Positions 6,856 to 11,456 of a DNA stretch of 11,456 bases are shown here, piece by piece. The notes under the pieces are model-generated. The model did no database searches. It was not told the DNA's origin and saw only the letters and a list, made by a program, of their open reading frames with translations. This DNA comes from Acholeplasmataceae bacterium (GTDB taxonomy: Bacteria; Bacillota_I; Bacilli_A; Acholeplasmatales; Acholeplasmataceae): assembly GCA_028690555.1 (NCBI GenBank), contig JAQVBA010000036.1, positions 1-11,456 of the forward strand. The letters are read 5' to 3'. Positions within the stretch are counted from its first letter, which is position 1; each line of letters opens with the position of its first letter. The position numbers and the translations under genes were made by a program.

Positions 6856-7237
6856 ATGATCCTTGGCTAGCTTTCCATGCATCATAATCGAGTGAATGTT
6901 GGTAAATCAATTGGTCAATATCATCATTATTTAAGATGTACATTTTTCCAGTTCTTGTATCTTCATGAATTTGAAACTCACCAAGTGGAGAGAAGAAGTT
7001 CTCGTATGAAAATGATTCAAAATCATTTGCGTTATATATATAGATGAATTCAGTTTCGACAATATTCATTCTATTTCTACTAATCGCAGCTTCCCCATCA
7101 CCAGGCATGACATATCGGAAAATCAATCCATCTTTTTCAATGAAATAGACTTCTGTGTAATTATCTTGGATATCATTACATCCAAATAATCCAAGAATTA
7201 ATGCACTAATTAATAAGAGAGACCATATTTTTTTCAT
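6854..7237 (-). CDS. Small predicted lipoprotein of unknown function
   Basis: A 127-residue protein with a textbook lipoprotein signal: MKK, a hydrophobic core, and the lipobox LFGC with Cys20 as the lipidation site. The mature part is short, acidic and aromatic-rich (YTEVYFIEKDG, EFIYIYNANDFESFSYENFF, LDYDAWKAS) and lacks any domain I recognise; it is probably a small beta-rich surface protein. The start at 7237 is fixed by a near-perfect AAAGGAGG at 7245-7252, seven bases before the ATG. It has its own strong promoter at 7264-7292, covered by two inverted repeats, so its expression is probably regulated. It is divergent from the membrane hydrolase gene, and shared control is possible but unproven. 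Confidence 0.82.
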   Translation of the reverse strand: MKKIWSLLLISALILGLFGCNDIQDNYTEVYFIEKDGLIFRYVMPGDGEAAISRNRMNIVETEFIYIYNANDFESFSYENFFSPLGEFQIHEDTRTGKMYILNNDDIDQLIYQHSLDYDAWKASQGS

Positions 7238-7256
7238 GATAAAACCTCCTTTAATT

Positions 7257-7273
7257 AGCATATATTATATGCT
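7257..7273. promoter_or_regulatory. Inverted repeat over the lipoprotein -10 region
   Basis: AGCATATA and TATATGCT form perfect 8-bp arms around one central base, covering the -10 box and probable start point of the leftward promoter. It is AT-rich, so chance symmetry is possible; a repressor site is the alternative. Confidence 0.4.
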
Positions 7274-7292
7274 TGTAATTTAGTAATTACAA
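7264..7292 (-). promoter_or_regulatory. Promoter of the small lipoprotein gene
   Basis: Reading leftward, TTGTAA (7287-7292) and TATAAT (7264-7269) are 17 bases apart, a near-consensus sigma-A promoter. The transcription start falls near 7257, about 20 bases before the start codon. Confidence 0.8.
7273..7292. promoter_or_regulatory. Operator-like inverted repeat over the -35 box
   Basis: TTGTAATT and AATTACAA are perfect 8-bp arms separated by TAGT, covering the -35 box and spacer of the lipoprotein promoter. The size and symmetry suit a dimeric repressor of the MarR or GntR kind. It resembles but does not fit the Rex site spacing. No regulator gene lies in the window. Confidence 0.55.
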
Positions 7293-7375
7293 TAGATTTT
7301 TAATCGATTGTCCAATCAAAATACGATTTTTATTTTTGAATACGCTGAATTAATAAACAATCGATAAACCGTCTA

Positions 7376-7404
7376 TTGACATGTTTTATTTGTCGTGTTA
7401 TAAT
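7376..7404 (+). promoter_or_regulatory. Consensus sigma-A promoter of the membrane hydrolase gene
   Basis: TTGACA (7376-7381) and TATAAT (7399-7404) with a 17-base spacer match the consensus at all twelve positions. The start point should be near 7411, giving a leader of about 130 bases before the ATG at 7542. Confidence 0.9.
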
Positions 7405-7418
7405 TAAGTAAAATTTAA

Positions 7419-7432
7419 TGTAAGCGCTTAAA
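7419..7432 (+). promoter_or_regulatory. LacI/CcpA-type (cre-like) operator
   Basis: TGTAAGCGCTTAAA contains the 10-bp palindrome TAAGCGCTTA with the central CG typical of LacI-family operators, and differs from an ideal catabolite-responsive element by one terminal base. It lies about 8-21 bases downstream of the predicted start point, where a bound repressor would block transcription. CcpA or a dedicated LacI-type regulator could be the ligand-dependent binder; neither gene is in the window. Confidence 0.7.
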
Positions 7433-7437
7433 GAGAA

Positions 7438-7494
7438 AAAAAGAGTAAAGCTAGTCACTTTGTGGACTGTTTGGTTTTACTCTTTTTAATTTTT
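7438..7494 (+). terminator. Leader hairpin with broken U-tract (attenuator or sRNA terminator)
   Basis: AAAAAGAGTAAA (7438-7449) and TTTACTCTTTTT (7476-7487) form a perfect 12-bp stem. The 26-base interior folds a second small stem (AGTC with GACT, extended past a bulge by AC with GT). The outer 3' arm ends in five Ts, followed by AATTTTT. It lies inside the leader between a consensus promoter and the hydrolase ribosome site, so it would either attenuate that gene or end a short RNA of about 80 bases. Confidence 0.65.
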
Positions 7495-7541
7495 AGTGAT
7501 TTTAGGTAACAAAAAATTTATATAAAAGGGAGAGTATTAAA

Positions 7542-9614
7542 ATGCTTAAAAGATTATCAAAGCCAACGATTTGGCTACTTGCACTATTATTAGTCATTTT
7601 AGTGTCAAGTCTATTTGCTTCATTGGTTCAAAACTCATTCTTTTCTGTAAAAGTTGATAAGATTAGTTTTGAAACAGAACGTGGTGAGATTTCAGGTTAT
7701 CTCTATGTGCCAAAAGGTGTGGATAGTAGTAATCCAGCACCAGCAGTTCTATTAACCCATGGTTATTTGAACAATGCTGAAATGCAAGAAATTGGTGCTA
7801 TAGAACTTTCCAGAAGAGGATTTGTTGTTTTAGCGTTTGATATGTATGATCATGGGGACTCCACATGGGATACACCTGCAGCGTTTAGTTTCTTTCCATT
7901 CGCAGTCTATGATGCAGTCCAATATATGTATGATCAACCCTATGTATTAAAAGCTGCAAATGGCGATGGTATGATTGGTGTAAGTGGTCACTCTATGGGT
8001 GGTTTCTCATCTAGTTATGCCGTATTATTGGATGAAGGTGATTTTGCAATTAATAATGGTTACCGTAAGATTGTTGCTGCATTACCACAAGGATCTGACT
8101 TTAGATATGTTGGAGCTGCTGATCAATCATTCTTTGGACCAAGATCTGCTGGTATTATTGCAGCACATTGGGATCAATTCTTCTTTGATAATGTCACTCC
8201 AGGTACAAGTGGATCTGTTCGTTACAAAGATTTTACAAAAGATCCAGTTGGTTTATCTTTCTTAGGTAGAACGACAGAAGGTACAGCTGAAGCAGGTGTT
8301 TGGTATGATTTATCAGGTGGACAAAGAGTCATTTATACACCAGATGAAACACATCCTCAAAACACATGGTCACTTGAAACAGGTTCTAATATCATTGAAT
8401 TCTTCACAGAAGCTTTTGATTATCAACTTGCACAACATTCATTAGGATCACTAGCATCTAATGGTATTGATAGTGAAAAGACTGGTCAAGTATGGTGGTT
8501 AAAAGAAGCATTCACGATGATTGCTTTAGTCGCATTATTTGCACTCATATTCCCAGCATTCGCACTTTTAACTAAACTTCCAATCTTTAATAAAGTATTT
8601 GCTAAAAATGAAGAAGCTGAAACAACAATGGTTGTTGAAAAGTCTTCATCAAATCAAATGGTTCTAAAAGTTATGATTATTATCCTAGCAACACTTCTTG
8701 GCGCATTCTATTTAAATATTTTCTTGGATCGTCAAGATGCAGGCATGACGTTACTTGCTAAGACAATGCACTATATAATCGGTGGATCATTCGTATTCAT
8801 CATTGGTGCTTGGCTAATCTCAGTCTTCAAACCTGGTGAAGAAGGTGCTAAATTTGCTCAAAAAGTTACTTTAGGCGCTGGAATCGTTATCTTTGTTGCA
8901 CTTACATTCCGTTGGTTACTGATGAATCCAACCATTATTACAAATACAAATTATTGGAGTGCACCTTCAATTAATTCAATTTCCTACTGGTCAATGGCAG
9001 CCGGTGGATTGTTATTACTTACAACATTTGGAACTGCACCACTCTTTAATGCAGGTAAAGAAGTACATAATCCTTATGGATTAAAAGCTTCATGGGTACA
9101 AGTACTTACAAGTTTACTCACAGCATTAGTCTTAGTGTTTGGATTATTCTTATTAATTGCAGTCGTTGAATGGGTATTCTTAACAGACTTTAGATTCTAT
9201 ACTTATGCAATTAAAGTCTTCAATTCACCACAATTCGTTGCAGCATTAAGATATATGCCACTCTTCTTAGTTTACTATTTTGCAGCTGGCGTTGCTGTAT
9301 TCGCAAATACACACCAAATGAAGGGTTGGAAAGCTGACATTCTTGCAGCATTCTTACTAGTTGGACCAGTATTATTGTTCTTGGTTTACCAATATTTTGT
9401 ATTATATAATACCGGAGTTGCACCATTCCCAGGATTCTCACTTAACGCAATTCTACTTGTTGGATTAGTACCAACATTGTCAGTTGCAGGTATTATTATT
9501 CGTAGATTCTCGGAAAAGACAGGAAATATTTGGACATCAGTATTCTTTACATCAGCATTCTTCACATTCGTTGCATTAGCAAATACCGCTGTATATCTCA
9601 TTAACTTCAAATAA
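7542..9614 (+). CDS. Alpha/beta-hydrolase fused to a multi-helix membrane domain
   Basis: This 690-residue protein begins with a membrane anchor (about 10-30) and an alpha/beta-hydrolase domain (about 38-295) probably facing outward. The domain shows the oxyanion segment LLTHGYLNN (70-78), FDMYDHGDS (99-107) and the nucleophile elbow GVSGHSMGGF (146-155) with Ser151. His271 in DETHPQNTWS is the likeliest catalytic histidine, and the acid residue is not assignable with certainty. From about 320 to 687 come roughly ten membrane helices with no signature I recognise. The start is supported by GGGAG nine bases upstream. It would act on an ester, amide or similar bond at the membrane surface; the substrate is unknown. 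Phe codons in the second half strongly favour TTC, unlike neighbouring genes, suggesting high expression. Control by the upstream consensus promoter, cre-like site and leader hairpin is inferred. Confidence 0.85.
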   Translation: MLKRLSKPTIWLLALLLVILVSSLFASLVQNSFFSVKVDKISFETERGEISGYLYVPKGVDSSNPAPAVLLTHGYLNNAEMQEIGAIELSRRGFVVLAFDMYDHGDSTWDTPAAFSFFPFAVYDAVQYMYDQPYVLKAANGDGMIGVSGHSMGGFSSSYAVLLDEGDFAINNGYRKIVAALPQGSDFRYVGAADQSFFGPRSAGIIAAHWDQFFFDNVTPGTSGSVRYKDFTKDPVGLSFLGRTTEGTAEAGVWYDLSGGQRVIYTPDETHPQNTWSLETGSNIIEFFTEAFDYQLAQHSLGSLASNGIDSEKTGQVWWLKEAFTMIALVALFALIFPAFALLTKLPIFNKVFAKNEEAETTMVVEKSSSNQMVLKVMIIILATLLGAFYLNIFLDRQDAGMTLLAKTMHYIIGGSFVFIIGAWLISVFKPGEEGAKFAQKVTLGAGIVIFVALTFRWLLMNPTIITNTNYWSAPSINSISYWSMAAGGLLLLTTFGTAPLFNAGKEVHNPYGLKASWVQVLTSLLTALVLVFGLFLLIAVVEWVFLTDFRFYTYAIKVFNSPQFVAALRYMPLFLVYYFAAGVAVFANTHQMKGWKADILAAFLLVGPVLLFLVYQYFVLYNTGVAPFPGFSLNAILLVGLVPTLSVAGIIIRRFSEKTGNIWTSVFFTSAFFTFVALANTAVYLINFK

Positions 9615-9643
9615 ATCCCCCTAACACTTCCTTAAAGAAGAAG

Positions 9644-9686
9644 AAACCCCAAGAAGTTCTCCTCTGGGGGTTTTTTCTTTTTTTTA
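9644..9686 (+). terminator. Strong intrinsic terminator of the hydrolase gene
   Basis: AAACCCC (9644-9650) pairs with GGGGTTT (9667-9673) around a 16-base interior that contains a small AGAA/TTCT pairing. Long T-runs follow, broken once by C. It lies 29 bases past the stop codon. Confidence 0.85.
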
Positions 9687-9746
9687 TTTATATTGATTAT
9701 TAAAAGGTGTAAAATGATGATGCATATACAAATAAAGGTGAAATCA

Positions 9747-10214
9747 ATGGAAAAATACAGTATGAAAATATTTAAGATTCTTTTAATTCTAATTGCGGCA
9801 TTCATTTTGACTCTATCGATTATCGGTTTAATTTCTATCATTCAAGATCCTGTGAATCCAACATATAGATATATACTTTATCCGATTTTAATTGCAATCT
9901 ATCTTTCATCGATTTTGATCTATTTATCATTCTATCAAACATGGATTTTTTTAACTTATATTGAAAAAGATCAAATCTTTATGACATCCTCAATTTCGTG
10001 TATGCATCAAATAAAGATTTATGGGTTAATATTTTCAGCAATCTATATCATTGCACTCCCATTTTTCTATCTACTTGCAAATGCGGATGATGCGCCTGGT
10101 GTTATCTTTGTTGGAATGACACCATTAGTTCTAGGAATTCTTGTTTATTTATTTGCTGATATATTCAAAAAGATCATTCAAAAAGGGATACACATCCAAT
10201 CAACAAATTCATAA
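9747..10214 (+). CDS. DUF2975-like four-helix membrane protein
   Basis: A 155-residue protein with four predicted helices (about 8-31, 43-66, 91-111, 117-137). The DDAPG motif (114-118) between the last two helices and the closing LFADIFKKIIQKGIHI recall DUF2975 proteins (PF11188). Those usually continue into an ENDLTV-like tail, but here the chain ends at IQSTNS. Such genes commonly precede a small Xre-type regulator gene; none follows here, only a terminator and an MFS gene. The start at 9747 has AAAGGTG six bases upstream. In-frame ATGs at 9714, 9717 and 9720 follow a second AAAAGGTG (9702-9709), so a form about 10 residues longer is possible. Function unknown; no convincing promoter was found upstream. 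Confidence 0.7.
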   Translation: MEKYSMKIFKILLILIAAFILTLSIIGLISIIQDPVNPTYRYILYPILIAIYLSSILIYLSFYQTWIFLTYIEKDQIFMTSSISCMHQIKIYGLIFSAIYIIALPFFYLLANADDAPGVIFVGMTPLVLGILVYLFADIFKKIIQKGIHIQSTNS

Positions 10215-10233
10215 TACACTGTTTTAATTAATG

Positions 10234-10266
10234 AAAGGTAATCTCAGATGATGGATTACCTTTTTT
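10234..10266 (+). terminator. Intrinsic terminator after the DUF2975-like gene
   Basis: AAAGGTAATC (10234-10243) pairs perfectly with GATTACCTTT (10254-10263) around a 10-base loop, with the T-run continuing to 10266. Confidence 0.9.
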
Positions 10267-10283
10267 CTTAAGTTATTTTAAGG

Positions 10284-10289
10284 TATAAT
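10284..10289 (+). promoter_or_regulatory. -10 element of the MFS transporter gene
   Basis: A perfect TATAAT lies 35 bases before the ATG. At 17 bases upstream there is only the T-run of the preceding terminator (10261-10266), so the -35 is poor. Confidence 0.5.
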
Positions 10290-10324
10290 CAAAATAATAG
10301 ATTTGATGAACATGAGGTGCTGCT

Positions 10325-11456
10325 ATGTTTGAAAAAGAACATCGATTACAAATTACGAAGTTCAGTCTTTATGGCTTATTAAAAAATCTACGTTTTTTTG
10401 AACCTTTTTTGCTCATCTATTTCTTAGAACAATCTTTAAACCTTTTTTATATTGGTATTTTATTTTCAATTCGTGAAATCATTATTTATGTTTTTGAAAT
10501 CCCTTCAGGTGTGATTGCAGACCGATATGGTAAAAAAACAGAACTTGTCTATTGTTTCCTGTTTTATATCATCTCATTTGTATTATTTTATTTTGCGACT
10601 GGATTTGTTGGATTTGTGTTTGCCATGGCACTATTTGCATTAGGGGAAGCATTTAGATCTGGAACACATAAAGCTATGATCATGGCTTACATGGATAAAC
10701 ACGAACTCAAAGAATCTAAAACCAAAATTTATGGATTAACACGATCTTACTCATTAATTGGTTCAATGATCGCAAGCTTAGTCTCTATACTTTTAGTACT
10801 CTATTTACCGGAAATTCGTTATTTATTCTTAGTTGCCATTATTCCATATGTGATTGATTTAATCATGATTTTAACTTATCCAAACTATTTAAATGATAAA
10901 CGTGATACCACCTTTTCACTTAAGGCTTTTTTTAAGTCAAATATCGATGGGATCAGTTATACATTTAAAACAAAAAAAGTGAGACGAGCAGTCTTTAATA
11001 GTAGCACCTACCAAGCCTTCTTTAAAGCCATTAAAGACTATGTTCAACCACTTGTGTTAGCAATTACAGGTTCAATGATCATCTTTTCATCATTAAACGA
11101 TGATGAACATAAAACGATTTATATTGGAATCATTTATACAGTCATCTATTTTATTTCAGCAATTGCATCAAGAAATGCACATCATGTACAAAAAATGGGA
11201 GATCATCAGAAACTTGTTCAATGGATGTGGTTACTCACCGGACTTGTGTTATTGATATTAAGTTTCTTACTATCATCATTATGGGCTGTCTTAGGTGTAT
11301 TTATATTACTCTATATCATTATGAACATAAGAAAACCAATTATGATTGATGTGATTGGTGAAGTGACAAAAGATGATAAACGAGCAACAGTTTTAAGTGT
11401 TGAAGCACAAATGGCTTCAATCATGATTGCAATATCTGCTCCACTCATAGGACTAC
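10325..11456 (+). CDS. Major facilitator superfamily transporter (partial, 3' end missing)
   Basis: An open frame runs from an ATG with GAGGTG five bases upstream to the window edge (377 codons, no stop). The product is a polytopic membrane protein with about ten helices visible. The MFS motif A region is clear after helix 2: EIPSGVIADRYGKK (58-71). The N-terminal half contains GEAFRSGTHKAMIMAYMDK, and near the cut end RATVLSVEAQMAS is typical of the second-half helices in drug-efflux-like MFS proteins. A full-length member would have about 400-420 residues, so only the last helix or two are probably missing. Substrate cannot be inferred. It is preceded by its own -10 element and a strong terminator, so it starts a new transcription unit. 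Confidence 0.88.
   Translation, partial: MFEKEHRLQITKFSLYGLLKNLRFFEPFLLIYFLEQSLNLFYIGILFSIREIIIYVFEIPSGVIADRYGKKTELVYCFLFYIISFVLFYFATGFVGFVFAMALFALGEAFRSGTHKAMIMAYMDKHELKESKTKIYGLTRSYSLIGSMIASLVSILLVLYLPEIRYLFLVAIIPYVIDLIMILTYPNYLNDKRDTTFSLKAFFKSNIDGISYTFKTKKVRRAVFNSSTYQAFFKAIKDYVQPLVLAITGSMIIFSSLNDDEHKTIYIGIIYTVIYFISAIASRNAHHVQKMGDHQKLVQWMWLLTGLVLLILSFLLSSLWAVLGVFILLYIIMNIRKPIMIDVIGEVTKDDKRATVLSVEAQMASIMIAISAPLIGL

Larger units (their letters stand above)
7238..7541. other. Divergent regulatory region, 304 bases without a gene
   Basis: No protein gene is seen here. In order it holds the leftward lipoprotein ribosome site and promoter with two inverted repeats (7257-7292), and a T-rich stretch bounded by a 9-bp inverted repeat (ATCGATTGT at 7303-7311, ACAATCGAT at 7357-7365). 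Then come a rightward consensus promoter (7376-7404), a LacI-type operator (7419-7432), a long hairpin with a broken U-tract (7438-7494), and the AAGGGAGAG ribosome site of the hydrolase gene (7526-7534). Confidence 0.8.

Noticed and set aside
7273..7292. Rex redox-repressor site
   Set aside because: The TTG and CAA ends resemble Rex sites, but the repeat is 20 bases rather than 18 and the inner bases differ, so only a generic operator is claimed.
7418..7423. ATGTAA start-stop as a leader peptide in the hydrolase leader
   Set aside because: There is no ribosome site upstream, and the ATG is simply part of the cre-like operator context.
7462..7509. GTG-initiated 15-codon frame across the leader hairpin
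   Set aside because: It has no ribosome site and would begin within the hairpin loop; composition follows the U-tract.
9693..9746. TTG start at 9693 for the DUF2975-like protein
   Set aside because: There is no ribosome site before the TTG; AAAGGTG sites support starts at 9714-9720 or 9747 instead.
9632..9841. Reverse-strand open frame of 69 codons ending in a Lys-rich run
   Set aside because: It overlaps the strong hydrolase terminator and the start of the DUF2975-like gene; the Lys run is just the T-tract read backwards.

Overview
The window is an AT-rich stretch of a small, densely coded bacterial genome. It looks like a standard-code member of the Mollicutes or their nearest low-GC Gram-positive relatives (Acholeplasma or Izemoplasma type). 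The reasons are strong AGGAG-type ribosome sites, TTGACA/TATAAT promoters, tight U-tract terminators, lipoprotein signals and no outer-membrane gene. Every visible stop codon is TAA or TAG, tryptophan is written TGG, and no reading frame needs UGA as a sense codon. The lineage is an inference; no rRNA or other marker gene is present.

Layout from left to right: the end of a rightward gene (1-143) meets a leftward two-gene operon, a TPM-domain lipoprotein (167-958) and LemA (951-1532), with the terminators of the two converging units interleaved. Divergent from lemA runs an RluA-family pseudouridine synthase (1686-2522), followed by a CPA-type cation/proton antiporter with its own promoter (2633-3970). 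Next comes a compact set: a membrane-anchored PH-like protein (4027-4437), an AEC-family carrier (4455-5381) and a short epoxyqueuosine reductase QueG (5385-6335). A small two-CBS protein resembling c-di-AMP-binding DarB/CbpB (6404-6817) shares one bidirectional terminator with a leftward small lipoprotein gene (6854-7237).

The most information-dense part is the 304-base divergent region 7238-7541. Leftward it holds a good promoter overlaid by two abutting inverted repeats. Rightward it holds a perfect TTGACA-17-TATAAT promoter, a LacI/CcpA-type operator just downstream of the start point, and a 12-bp hairpin with a broken U-tract before the gene. That gene (7542-9614) encodes a 690-residue protein joining an extracellular alpha/beta-hydrolase domain to about ten membrane helices. 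It is the best candidate for an undescribed system here: a membrane-embedded hydrolase that appears tightly regulated, probably by carbon source. The right end carries a DUF2975 membrane protein (9747-10214) and the first 377 codons of a major facilitator transporter (10325 to the edge).

Taken together the window is mostly envelope biology (transporters, lipoproteins, a membrane hydrolase) with two RNA-modification enzymes. I saw no rRNA, tRNA, CRISPR array, insertion sequence or phage gene.
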